Assembly (NCBI RefSeq): GCF_029168315.1
Contig: NZ_JARGYD010000002.1
Span: 434,001-498,000 of the forward strand
Direction: 5' to 3'
DNA length: 64,000 nt
DNA from: Psychromarinibacter halotolerans
GTDB taxonomy: Bacteria; Pseudomonadota; Alphaproteobacteria; Rhodobacterales; Rhodobacteraceae
In this document: positions 17,095 to 24,770 of the stretch, piece after piece
Layout of the letters: the number at the start of each line of letters is the position of its first letter
How positions within the stretch are numbered: the stretch's first letter is position 1
Position numbers and translations under genes: made by a program
The notes under the pieces: model-generated
The model's database searches: none
Told to the model about the DNA's origin: nothing
Seen by the model: the letters and a program-made list of their open reading frames with translations, nothing else

Positions 17095-18195
17095 ATGCTT
17101 AAACGCGTTCTTCTTGCCCTGACGCTTGCCGTCGTCCTGCCGGCGGCCGCCGCGCAGGCGCAGGTTCGTCTCAAGGACATCGTGAACTTCGAAGGCGTGC
17201 GGTCGAACCAGCTGATCGGTTACGGCCTTGTCGTCGGCCTTGATGGCACCGGCGACAGCATGAGGAACTCTCCGTTCACGCGCAAATCCATCGAGGGCAT
17301 GTTGTCGCGGCTGGGCGTCGGCAACCTGACGGGCGAAGGGCTGAACACCAAGAACACCGCCGCGGTGATGGTCACGGCGAAACTACCGCCCTACGCGCGG
17401 CGCGGCAGCGAGATCGACATCGAGGTGTCGTCGCTAGGCGATGCCACCTCGTTGCGGGGCGGAACGCTTCTGGTGACGCCATTGTCGGGCGCCGACGGGC
17501 AGATCTATGCCGTCGGACAGGGGCCCGTTGCCGTGGGCGGCTTCAGTTTCGAAGGCGCCGCCGCCGACCTGACGCGTGGCGTGCCTACCGTGGCGCGGAT
17601 CGAGAACGGCGCGACCGTCGAACAAGAGATCGATTTCGACCTGCGGCGGATGACCAGCATTCGGCTGGCTTTGCGAAATCCCGACTTCACCACCGCGTCG
17701 CGCATTGCCGAGGCGATCAACGCCCATGTCGGCATCGCCCGCGCCGAGCCGCTTGATCCCGGCACGGTCGAGGTGCGCGTGATCGAGAAGGGCGACGTGA
17801 TGGAGGCGCTTTCGACGATCGAGAACCTGCAAGTCGAACCCGATACCCCCGCGAAGGTGGTGATCGACGCAAAGTCCGGCACCATCGTAATCGGGGCCGA
17901 CGTGCGGATCGACGAGGTCGCGATCAGCCAAGGCGGTCTGACCGTCAGCATCAGCGAAAGCGCCCAGGTCAGCCAGCCGGAACCGTTCAGCATCGGCGAG
18001 ACGGTGATCGTCCCGCAGACGGACATCGAAGTCTACGAGCGCGACTCTGGCTTCGCCGTCGTCGGCGGGCAGGTCAGCCTGCGCGAGCTGGTGGACGGGC
18101 TGAACGCCATCGGCATCGGTGCACAGGAAATCATTTCGATCCTGCAGGCCATCAAGGCCGCGGGTGCCCTTCACGCAGATCTGGAGATCATCTGA
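17095..18195 (+). CDS. flgI: Flagellar P-ring protein FlgI
   Basis: Periplasmic P-ring subunit that forms the rod bushing in the peptidoglycan layer. The start at 17095 gives a classical signal peptide (MLKRVLLALTLAVVLPAAAA, cleavage AQA-Q) and 366 aa. The opening RLKDIVNFEGVRSNQLIGYG and the GTGDS motif are diagnostic, as is the C-terminal LRELVDGLNAIG. An in-frame upstream reading to 16834 runs through the promoter region and is rejected. The stop overlaps the flgJ start (TGATG). It heads a flgI-flgJ-flgN unit. Confidence 0.97.
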   Translation: MLKRVLLALTLAVVLPAAAAQAQVRLKDIVNFEGVRSNQLIGYGLVVGLDGTGDSMRNSPFTRKSIEGMLSRLGVGNLTGEGLNTKNTAAVMVTAKLPPYARRGSEIDIEVSSLGDATSLRGGTLLVTPLSGADGQIYAVGQGPVAVGGFSFEGAAADLTRGVPTVARIENGATVEQEIDFDLRRMTSIRLALRNPDFTTASRIAEAINAHVGIARAEPLDPGTVEVRVIEKGDVMEALSTIENLQVEPDTPAKVVIDAKSGTIVIGADVRIDEVAISQGGLTVSISESAQVSQPEPFSIGETVIVPQTDIEVYERDSGFAVVGGQVSLRELVDGLNAIGIGAQEIISILQAIKAAGALHADLEII

Positions 18196-18476
18196 TGGAT
18201 ATCGAGTCCAAGCCCATTCTGCATCCGCTGTCCGGCCCGCACCCCGCGAACCAGCCGACAAGCATCGAAGAGGCCGCGATGGATTTCGAGGCCTCGTTCC
18301 TTGAGATCGCCTTTTCCACGATGATGGAAGACGCGATCCCCGCGCCCGCCGGCGGCTTCGGCGAAGAGATGTTCCGCAGCCAGCTGACCAAAGCCTTCGC
18401 ACGCGAAGTCGCGGAAGCCGGCGGCGTTGGTATCGCCCGCTCTGTCGCGGCGCAGTTGAAGGAATACATGGAATGA
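18195..18476 (+). CDS. flgJ: Rod-binding protein FlgJ/CheL type (no muramidase domain)
   Basis: 93-aa protein corresponding to the N-terminal rod-cap domain of FlgJ: AAMDFEASFLEIAFSTMM, then GGFGEEMFRSQLTKAFARE. In many alphaproteobacteria this domain is a separate short protein without the C-terminal peptidoglycan hydrolase, so another enzyme must open the murein layer. Start and stop are coupled to flgI (TGATG) and to the next gene (4-bp overlap). Confidence 0.88.
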   Translation: MDIESKPILHPLSGPHPANQPTSIEEAAMDFEASFLEIAFSTMMEDAIPAPAGGFGEEMFRSQLTKAFAREVAEAGGVGIARSVAAQLKEYME

Positions 18477-18988
18477 TCGGCGTTCCGAAGACGTCCGCCC
18501 TGTCGCGGCTTGGTATGCGGCTCGGCGAACGCAAGGCCCGTGACGGCGAAGAGGGCGCCGGGCTGACCGACGAAGACGAAGGCAACATCGCCGAGTTCGA
18601 AAAGATCCTGTCGTCGACGCTGGATTTCCTGCGCAAAGAGAACGGCGCGCTGGAAGATCGCGACGTCGATCGGGTGGCGTCGTATTTCGATGAGAAGGCA
18701 CGGCTTCTGGAAACGCTGGAACGGCGGCAGCCTGCGGTCGAACCCTTCCTGTCCGTCGACGTCCCTGCTGTGGGCCAGTTGCGAAAACTGATTCGGGACC
18801 TGGCCGATCAGCTGGAAACCAACGAACGGCTTCTGCGCGGCATGGCGGATGCCTCGCGCACGATTCTGGCCGAAGTCGAACACCTTCGCACGCGTCAAAG
18901 CCTGAAGGGCGTCTACGACAAGACCGGTCAGCTGCGCGGCGACGTGGCGCCGAAACCGGTCAAAAAGGGCTTCGAGAAAGATTTTTAG
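18473..18988 (+). CDS. flgN: FlgN-like flagellar export chaperone
   Basis: 171-aa, highly charged, predominantly helical cytoplasmic protein. The FlgN-like core is KILSSTLDFLRKENGALEDR through LETNERLLRGMADASRTILAEVEH, ending in a basic, probably unstructured tail (KPVKKGFEKDF). FlgN chaperones hold the hook-filament junction proteins FlgK and FlgL before export. The assignment rests on length, helix pattern and context rather than on catalytic motifs. It overlaps flgJ by 4 bp. A TGCGAAAA copy lies inside at 18780-18787 in the sense direction. Confidence 0.75.
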   Translation: MIGVPKTSALSRLGMRLGERKARDGEEGAGLTDEDEGNIAEFEKILSSTLDFLRKENGALEDRDVDRVASYFDEKARLLETLERRQPAVEPFLSVDVPAVGQLRKLIRDLADQLETNERLLRGMADASRTILAEVEHLRTRQSLKGVYDKTGQLRGDVAPKPVKKGFEKDF

Positions 18989-18993
18989 AAATT

Positions 18994-19001
18994 TGCGAAA
19001 A
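18994..19001 (+). promoter_or_regulatory. TGCGAAAA element upstream of flagellin
   Basis: TTTGCGAAAACGGAAACC, 111 nt before the flagellin start. It is followed by a second GGAAACC echo (19003-19009 and 19014-19020), giving a short direct repeat that may belong to the flagellin promoter or leader. Confidence 0.5.
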
Positions 19002-19112
19002 CGGAAACCTTTCGGAAACCTTCCTGCCGCTTTCCCTTGATGTCGGGCGAAGACCCGACCGTCCCGCCAGAAGGAGGGACGTGCAGCAAGAAAGCAAAAG
19101 GAACTAGCCCCC

Positions 19113-20054
19113 ATGACTTCCATCATCACCAACACCTCCGCGATGAACGCCCTTCAGGCCCTGCGGTCGGTGAACAACAACCTCGCCACCACTCAGGACC
19201 GCATTTCGACCGGCCTGAAAGTTGGCTCGGCCAAGGACAACGCGGCCTACTTCCAGATCTCCGAGACGATGAAAGGCGATAGCTCGTCCTATGCGTCGAT
19301 CAACGAAGGTCTGACCCTGACCAAGAACTCGGTCGCCACGGCCCGCCTCGGCGCCGAGACGATCCAAGACCTGGCTCAGCAGTTCATCGATAAGGTCGCA
19401 TTCGCTCAGGGCGCCACCGGCGGCCAAGGCGAAATCGAAAACGACCTGAATGAACTGGTCAAACAGATGGAAACGACGCTCAGCCAGTCGACCTTCAACG
19501 GCGACGACATGCTGGGTGCCGGCTCTTACGCTGCGGGCTCGGTGGCCGGCTCTGCCATCGACGGTGCGACCGGCGCACTGACCCGGGGCGTCAACGGCGA
19601 CGCAACTGTCGGCGTTGACCGCAACGTGGTTACCGGCATCACCCGTGCTGGCGGCACTTTCGCCACCACCGACATCGTTGTGAAGACGCACGACATGGCC
19701 GAACTGGTCAGCGACTTCAAAGCGATCGCAACGGGCTTTGCCACCAACGCCGAAGTCGTCGCCACCGGCGAAGCCTTCCTGGCAGGGGCTCTTGCCTCGG
19801 TCGAGACGGTGCTGACCGACGTGACCGATGTCGCCACCCAGCTGGGCCAGGCGGAAAGCTCGATCGAAGGCCAGCAGGAGTTCCTGAACCAGATGGTCGA
19901 CAACATCGACAGCGGCGTGTCCTCGATGATCGACGCGGACATGGAAGAAGAAGCTGCCCGTCTTCAGGCGCTTCAGACCCAGCAGCAGCTGGCCACTCAG
20001 TCGCTCGCGATCGCGAACCGCGGTCCGTCCAGCGTTATGAGCCTGTTCCAGTAA
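19113..20054 (+). CDS. flaA: Flagellin
   Basis: Filament subunit of 313 aa. The conserved D0/D1 N-terminus (SIITNTSAMNALQALRSVNN, RISTGLKVGSAKDNAAYF) and C-terminus (QTQQQLATQSLAIANRG, ending SVMSLFQ) are both present, with a short variable centre (about residues 135-195). The frame is intact. AGGAACTAG precedes the start. It sits with flaF and flbT, the usual alphaproteobacterial flagellin regulators, and is followed by its own terminator. It is the only flagellin gene in the window. Confidence 0.97.
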   Translation: MTSIITNTSAMNALQALRSVNNNLATTQDRISTGLKVGSAKDNAAYFQISETMKGDSSSYASINEGLTLTKNSVATARLGAETIQDLAQQFIDKVAFAQGATGGQGEIENDLNELVKQMETTLSQSTFNGDDMLGAGSYAAGSVAGSAIDGATGALTRGVNGDATVGVDRNVVTGITRAGGTFATTDIVVKTHDMAELVSDFKAIATGFATNAEVVATGEAFLAGALASVETVLTDVTDVATQLGQAESSIEGQQEFLNQMVDNIDSGVSSMIDADMEEEAARLQALQTQQQLATQSLAIANRGPSSVMSLFQ

Positions 20055-20103
20055 TGCTTGCCAGTGTTCACGTAATGATTGTCAGCAGTCGCTGAAGCGT
20101 ATC

Positions 20104-20140
20104 GCCCGGCCTCGGATGACCGAGGTCGGGCTTCGTTTTT
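20104..20140 (+). terminator. Intrinsic terminator of flagellin gene
   Basis: GCCCGGCCTCGG (20104-20115), loop ATGA, CCGAGGTCGGGC (20120-20131), one G-T type mismatch, then TTCGTTTTT. Confidence 0.85.
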
Positions 20141-20175
20141 CAAGCCCCCGGGCCCGCACCAGAAGGTGACATCAG

Positions 20176-20571
20176 ATGAGCCTCGACGCCTATAAGAAAT
20201 CCCTCAAGACCACCGAGACACCGCGCGCGATGGAGCGCCGGGTCCTGACCCAGATCACGTCGCGCCTTGACGCGCACCAAGCCGAGTATGACGCCGCCGC
20301 CGAAGGCCCGTCCCGTCTTGGCATCCTTGCCGGTCCGCTGCGGTCGGCCGTCCACGACAATGTCCGCCTTTGGCTTGGCTTCAAAGCCGACCTGCTGACG
20401 CCGGGCAACGCGCTTCCCGCCGAAACCCGCGCCGGACTTCTGTCGCTGGCCGGTTTCGTCGAACGCCAAAGCGGCCAGATCATGAACGGCCGCGGCACCA
20501 TCGAATCCCTGATCGCCGTCAACAAGCCGATCATCGCGGCCCTTCAGGGCCACACCGTCGAGGCCGCGTAA
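20176..20571 (+). CDS. flaF: Flagellar biosynthesis regulator FlaF
   Basis: 131-aa FlaF. Seen: the YKKSLKTTETPRAMERRVLTQ opening (first 20 residues after MSLDA), NVRLWLGFKADLL, and LAGFVERQSG. In Caulobacter FlaF is needed for flagellin secretion and synthesis and acts with FlbT. It follows the flagellin terminator and overlaps flbT by one base (TAATG). Confidence 0.93.
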   Translation: MSLDAYKKSLKTTETPRAMERRVLTQITSRLDAHQAEYDAAAEGPSRLGILAGPLRSAVHDNVRLWLGFKADLLTPGNALPAETRAGLLSLAGFVERQSGQIMNGRGTIESLIAVNKPIIAALQGHTVEAA

Positions 20572-20999
20572 TGGGCCTGATTCTCAAAGTCAAAACCGGA
20601 GACCGCATCGTCATCAACGGCGCCGTGCTGCGCAACGCGGGCAAGGGCCAGATGTTCGTCGAGGTCGAGAACCGGTCCGACGTCCTGCGCGGCGAAGAGA
20701 TCCTTGCCGAGGACAAGGCCCAGACCCCCGTGCGCCGGTTGTGCCAGCTGATCCAGGTCGCGATGGTCAGCCGTGAATCGCGGGGCGAGATCCTGCCGCG
20801 CATTCACGACGGGATCACCGAGCTGATGCAGGTCATGCAGAAAAGCCACGGCAAGGTTCTGGACCGCGTCCGCAGCCACGTCGAGCAGGACAACCTGTAC
20901 GGCGCGTACCGCGTCCTTGGCCCCGTTATCCGTTACGAAGACAAGCTTCTGGCGATCTCAGCCGGGCTTGCCGATACCCCGAAGGAATCGCACGCATGA
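20571..20999 (+). CDS. flbT: Flagellar biosynthesis repressor FlbT
   Basis: 142-aa FlbT (MGLILKVKTGDRIVINGAVL; RRLCQLIQVAMVSRESR; NLYGAYRVLGPVIRYE). In Caulobacter FlbT binds the 5' leader of flagellin mRNA and promotes its decay until the hook is complete. The start overlaps the flaF stop, and the last 4 bp overlap the DUF1217 gene, so flaF-flbT-DUF1217 is a coupled unit. Confidence 0.94.
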   Translation: MGLILKVKTGDRIVINGAVLRNAGKGQMFVEVENRSDVLRGEEILAEDKAQTPVRRLCQLIQVAMVSRESRGEILPRIHDGITELMQVMQKSHGKVLDRVRSHVEQDNLYGAYRVLGPVIRYEDKLLAISAGLADTPKESHA

Positions 21000-21802
21000 T
21001 CTCGACCGCCGGTCTGTCCCCCTTCGTCGGCATCACGCTGGTCCGCGAGAACCGCGAGATGTTCGAAGCCGACGTGCAGCGCGACCCGATGGCCAAGCGC
21101 GAGATCGACGCGTTTCGGGAGCGGATCGGCGGCATGGAAACCGTCGAGGACCTTGTGAACGATTACGAGGTCTTCAGCTTCGTCATGAAATCCTTCGGCA
21201 TGGAGAAAGAGATCTATGCCAAGGCCATGATGAAAGAGATCTTCACAGCCGATCCGGACGACGACAAGTCGCTGATCAACCGCCTGACCGACGACAAGTA
21301 CACGCTGGCCAACGAAGAACTGGGCTTCAACGCCGACGGCACCGCCGACGCCAATTTCACTGACCCCGACTGGGTCGAGGAGATGGTGGAACGCTACACC
21401 GAGCAACGGCTGATCGACACGCAGTCCGACGTGAACGAAAGCGTCGGCACGGCGCTTGCGTTCGAGCAGAAGGTGTCCGGCCTGACCAGCTGGTACAAGG
21501 TGCTGGCGGACACCGAGATGAAAGAGTTCATCATGACGGCGTTCGGGATGCCCGAAAGCTCTGCTAACGCCAGCGTCGATTCCCTGAAGAAGATGCTGGA
21601 AAAGCGGATGGACATCGAGGATCTGCAAGACCCCGAGGTTCAGGAAAAGCTGATCCGCCAGTTTTCCGCCTTCGCCGCCGTGACGCAAAGCCAAACCACC
21701 GAGAACGCAGCCGTCACCCTGCTGTCGCAGGGCAATTCTTACAACATGGTGACGATCGACATCGACTCGATCCAAGGGTTCTCGGGCTACGGCACCCGCT
21801 GA
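20996..21802 (+). CDS. DUF1217 flagellar-locus protein
   Basis: 268-aa protein of the DUF1217 type. The signature-like repeats are FVMKSFGMEKEIYAKAMMK, NRLTDDKYTLANEELGF and FIMTAFGMPESSANASVD. DUF1217 proteins occur in flagellar loci of Rhizobiales and Rhodobacterales, but their function is undefined. No signal peptide or membrane helix is seen; the acidic helical character would fit a secreted or chaperone-like flagellar component. It is coupled to flbT by a 4-bp overlap and ends before a bidirectional terminator shared with fliG. Confidence 0.85.
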   Translation: MISTAGLSPFVGITLVRENREMFEADVQRDPMAKREIDAFRERIGGMETVEDLVNDYEVFSFVMKSFGMEKEIYAKAMMKEIFTADPDDDKSLINRLTDDKYTLANEELGFNADGTADANFTDPDWVEEMVERYTEQRLIDTQSDVNESVGTALAFEQKVSGLTSWYKVLADTEMKEFIMTAFGMPESSANASVDSLKKMLEKRMDIEDLQDPEVQEKLIRQFSAFAAVTQSQTTENAAVTLLSQGNSYNMVTIDIDSIQGFSGYGTR

Positions 21803-21815
21803 ATAACAGACACTA

Positions 21816-21853
21816 AAAGGCCGCGGCGCGATTATTCGGGCCGCGGCTTTTTT
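21816..21853. terminator. Bidirectional terminator between DUF1217 gene and fliG
   Basis: AAAAGGCCGCGG ... CCGCGGCTTTTTT; core arms GCCGCGG (21820-21826) and CCGCGGC (21841-21847), with T-runs usable on both strands. Confidence 0.82.
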
Positions 21854-21870
21854 GCGTTCTGCGGTCTGGC

Positions 21871-22917
21871 TCAGACCATCTCGTCTTCGGTGCTGGGCAG
21901 ACGGATGATGTCCTGCCGAACAAGGTCGTTGGTGATGTCGATCAGCGTCGCCTGCGCCTCGCGGCTTTCGCGCGCGCGGACCGGGCCCATTTCCTTCATC
22001 TCCATTTCCAGCATCTCGCGCATCCGCTGGGTCAGGGCCGACATGAAGGCGCTGCGGATCTCGGACTTTGCGCCGCGCAGGGCCAGCGCCAGCGTGTTGC
22101 CCTCTGCCATCCGCATGATCCGCTGAAGCGATGCGCTTTCCAGCTTCACCATGTCGTCGAAGGTGAACATCTTCTTGCGGATCTGGTCCAGTTCCTGCGG
22201 TACGCGGTCTTCCAGATCGCTGGACAGGCTTTCGAACACGCTGCCGTCCATCTTGTTGAACATGTCCGCCATCCGCTGCTGCGGATCGACCGTCGACTTG
22301 CGGGTCGCCGCGCTGAGGAAATCGCTGACGATGACCTGTTCGAGGTTGTCGATGACATGCCGCGACAGGGTGCCAAGGCCGATCATCCGCGTCGCGATCT
22401 CGGCCATGCGCTCGGCCCCGAACAACGGCAGGACGCGGGCCGATACGGTGGGTTTCATCCGCGACAGGATCGCGGCGACGGTCTGGTCGTGTTCGCCCAT
22501 CAGCCAGTTGGCGATGGTCTGCTCGTTCACCGCCGCGAAGGCGTCCCAGACGTTCTGGCCGTGGGTGGGCGCGCGCAGGTCGCCCATGATGTCGGAAATC
22601 GCGTCGTCGGACATGAAGCCCGACAGCATCCGCTCGGCGATCTGAACCGACCCTTCGACACCGGCGCCGCCAGACACGGTCCGCGAGAATTCGCGGATCA
22701 CATTCTCGACCGTGCTGGCCGGGATCGTGCCCAGCCGAGACATCGCCTGGATCACGGCCTGAATCTCGGACCGCGCCATCTTCTTCATCATCACCGATCC
22801 GCGTTCCTCGCCGATGCACAGGAACAGGACAGCCGCCTTTTCGACCCCGGTCAGCGGGATCTCTTCCGCGGCAAGCTGCAGCGGGAAACTGGTGGCGTGG
22901 GGATTGAGTGCGTTCAC
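21871..22917 (-). CDS. fliG: Flagellar motor switch protein FliG
   Basis: C-ring protein that contacts FliF and the stator and carries the torque-generating charged helix. 348 aa. Visible: the N-terminal FliF-binding start (PLTGVEKAAVLFLCIGEE), the middle-domain GEHDQTVAAILSRMKP (the EHPQT-type motif), and the C-terminal MFTFDDMVKLESASLQRIMR. It is the last gene of fliF-fliH-fliN-fliP-fliG, four genes away from fliF rather than adjacent, which is unusual. Confidence 0.96.
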   Translation of the reverse strand: MNALNPHATSFPLQLAAEEIPLTGVEKAAVLFLCIGEERGSVMMKKMARSEIQAVIQAMSRLGTIPASTVENVIREFSRTVSGGAGVEGSVQIAERMLSGFMSDDAISDIMGDLRAPTHGQNVWDAFAAVNEQTIANWLMGEHDQTVAAILSRMKPTVSARVLPLFGAERMAEIATRMIGLGTLSRHVIDNLEQVIVSDFLSAATRKSTVDPQQRMADMFNKMDGSVFESLSSDLEDRVPQELDQIRKKMFTFDDMVKLESASLQRIMRMAEGNTLALALRGAKSEIRSAFMSALTQRMREMLEMEMKEMGPVRARESREAQATLIDITNDLVRQDIIRLPSTEDEMV

Positions 22918-22921
22918 GAGA

Positions 22922-23785
22922 CTATCCTCCGGCGTAGGATTGGATCAGGGACCCCGCGAGACGGTACCAGCCGTCGATCGCGACGAAGAAGATGACCTTG
23001 AAAGGCAGCGAAATCATGACCGGCGACAGCATCATCATGCCGGCCCCCATCAGGATCGCGGACACGATCAGGTCGATGGCAAGGAAGGGGACGAAGATCA
23101 GGAACCCGATGGTGAAGGCGCGCTGAAGTTCGGAAATCATGAAGGCGGGCACCAGAACCGACCACGCGATCTGGGTGCGGTCCTCGGGAAGCGCGTCAAC
23201 GCCGCCTTCGGTCACGCCCTCGACGGTCTCGTCGGGCACGACGGCGTCGGCCTGCGCGGCAAACCCCTGAAACAGGGCCAGATCCTTGTCGCGGGTGTTG
23301 TTCGCCATGAAGGCATGAAACGGCTCGGCGATGCGTTCGACAGCCTGTTCCTCGGTGATGGCGCCGTCGATCAGCGGCGCAAGACCGTTGTCCCAGCTGT
23401 CCTGAAGCACCGGCTGCATGACGTAGAACGTCAGGAACAGCGCCAGCGAGGTGATCACCATGTTCGGCGGCGACTGGTTCAGGCCCAGCGCCATGCGCAT
23501 GATCGACAGGACGACGACGAACCGGGTGAACGAGGTCATCACGATCAGCAGGCCCGGCGCGATAGACAGCAGGGTCAGCAGGCCGAACATCTGTATCAGG
23601 CGGCCGGACAGCTCTCCGCTGCCCTCACCTTCGGGGTCGAGCACCTCTGACAGCCCGCCGATCAGTTCCCCCAGCCCCGATTGCTGGGCCCATGCCGTCG
23701 CGGCGCCAGCCACAAGGATGAGACCCGCAAGCAGGGCGGCAAGGGCGAACCGGCCCGGACCGCGCAGAAGGGTGCCCGTGGGCAT
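22922..23785 (-). CDS. fliP: Flagellar export gate protein FliP
   Basis: Integral component of the type III export gate (FliP5-FliQ4-FliR1). The 287-aa precursor has a signal peptide (LLAGLILVAGAATAWA-Q), then the core LIVMTSFTRFVVVLSIMRMA and LNQSPPNMVITSLALFLT. The C-terminal PFLAIDLIVSAILMGAGMMM and LPFKVIFFVAIDGW complete the family signature. It is coupled to fliN (ATG overlaps the stop) and 4 bp from fliG. Confidence 0.97.
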   Translation of the reverse strand: MPTGTLLRGPGRFALAALLAGLILVAGAATAWAQQSGLGELIGGLSEVLDPEGEGSGELSGRLIQMFGLLTLLSIAPGLLIVMTSFTRFVVVLSIMRMALGLNQSPPNMVITSLALFLTFYVMQPVLQDSWDNGLAPLIDGAITEEQAVERIAEPFHAFMANNTRDKDLALFQGFAAQADAVVPDETVEGVTEGGVDALPEDRTQIAWSVLVPAFMISELQRAFTIGFLIFVPFLAIDLIVSAILMGAGMMMLSPVMISLPFKVIFFVAIDGWYRLAGSLIQSYAGG

Positions 23786-24117
23786 CAGTGCGTGCCCATC
23801 ACGTAGTCTTTGACGATCTCGGTCAGGGTGATGCCCAGGCCGTCTTCGCCGACCTTCACAAGGTCGCCGCGCGCCACCAGCCGGTCGTTGATCATCACGT
23901 CCAGCGGCTGTCCGATGCGGCGGTCCAGCTCGACCACGGACCCGCGCGACAGCGACAGAAGCTGCGACACCGGCATCCGGGCCTCGCCCAGAACGACCTG
24001 CACCGACAGCGACACGTTCAGCATGGCATTGACGCCCTGCCCGTTGCTTTGCACGTCGGCCTTCTTGATTTCCTCTGCGGCGATGTCCTTGAGGAGGCTA
24101 TTGGAATCGTCCGTCAT
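23785..24117 (-). CDS. fliN: Flagellar motor switch protein FliN
   Basis: C-ring base protein of 110 aa with a single SpoA domain (VSLSVQVVLGEARMPVSQLL, GSVVELDRRIGQPLDVMIND, ARGDLVKVGEDGLGITLTEI). It binds FliM and FliH-FliI. The start at 24117 (MTDDSNSLLKD) overlaps the fliH stop as ATGA; an in-frame extension to 24186 lies inside fliH and is rejected. Confidence 0.95.
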   Translation of the reverse strand: MTDDSNSLLKDIAAEEIKKADVQSNGQGVNAMLNVSLSVQVVLGEARMPVSQLLSLSRGSVVELDRRIGQPLDVMINDRLVARGDLVKVGEDGLGITLTEIVKDYVMGTH

Positions 24118-24767
24118 GTCACATTTCCCGGCTGTCTGTTGAACGAGAGATTGGGGGCCCTGAACAGCGAAAGGATGTCCCCGCACAGGGCGTCGAAGTC
24201 ATAGGCGGAACGACCGTTCTGCCAGTTTGCGCTGACCGCGCAGGCCAGAAGATCGGGGTCTTCGGTCACCCGAAGCTCTGTGCCCTCGCCTTCGGGGCGG
24301 GCCAGTTCGCGGGCAAGCGCGCCGTAGCCTTCGGGCACCTTCACCTCCAGCCACGGGCTGCCCAGCGCGCGCCGCGCGATCTGGCGCAGTTCGGTGGCCA
24401 ACTGCTCGCGGCCGTATTCCCCGACCATTTCAGGGAAAAGTTTTTCGCAAAAGTCCCGCATGAAAGCGATCATTTCCAGCTCTAGCCCGTCGCAGTACAC
24501 CTGCTGACCGGCCAAAAGCTCGTCGATGCGCGGCAGCAGCGTTTCCAGCGTCGCCGCCTGTTTCTGCGCAATGCTGTCGCGCATCGCGGTTTCGCCGGCG
24601 GTGTAGCCTTCGGCATAGGCCTCGGCCCGCGCGGCTTCGACGGCGCTGGCAATGGCCGCGTCCATCTCGGCCCGGGTGAAACTGGTGGCCCTCACCTGCG
24701 CGCGCTCTGCCTCGACGCGGTCTTCCACGTCGAAATCCGGGGGGCTGAGGATGCTCTTGCTCGCCAT
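24114..24767 (-). CDS. fliH: Flagellar assembly protein FliH-like
   Basis: 217-aa helical, acidic protein with a FliH-type N-terminal coiled region (AAIASAVEAARAEAYAEGYT, AGETAMRDSIAQKQ) and a C-terminal alpha/beta domain (FCEKLFPEMV, LEVKVPEGYGAL). FliH regulates the FliI ATPase and docks it to FliN. Divergent FliH proteins are common in alphaproteobacteria, so position between fliF and fliN carries weight. An internal sense-strand TGCGAAAA copy lies at 24442-24449. Confidence 0.87.
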   Translation of the reverse strand: MASKSILSPPDFDVEDRVEAERAQVRATSFTRAEMDAAIASAVEAARAEAYAEGYTAGETAMRDSIAQKQAATLETLLPRIDELLAGQQVYCDGLELEMIAFMRDFCEKLFPEMVGEYGREQLATELRQIARRALGSPWLEVKVPEGYGALARELARPEGEGTELRVTEDPDLLACAVSANWQNGRSAYDFDALCGDILSLFRAPNLSFNRQPGNVT

Positions 24768-24770
24768 CTA

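Noticed and set aside
20933..22819. 628-codon minus-strand open frame
   Set aside because: Overlaps fliG and, antisense, the DUF1217 and flbT genes, all of which have clear family sequence.
22922..23785. A hidden FliO upstream of fliP
   Set aside because: fliN abuts fliP with no room for fliO, and no small single-pass candidate with FliO character is seen; the proline-rich gene near fliQ lacks a membrane anchor beyond its signal peptide.
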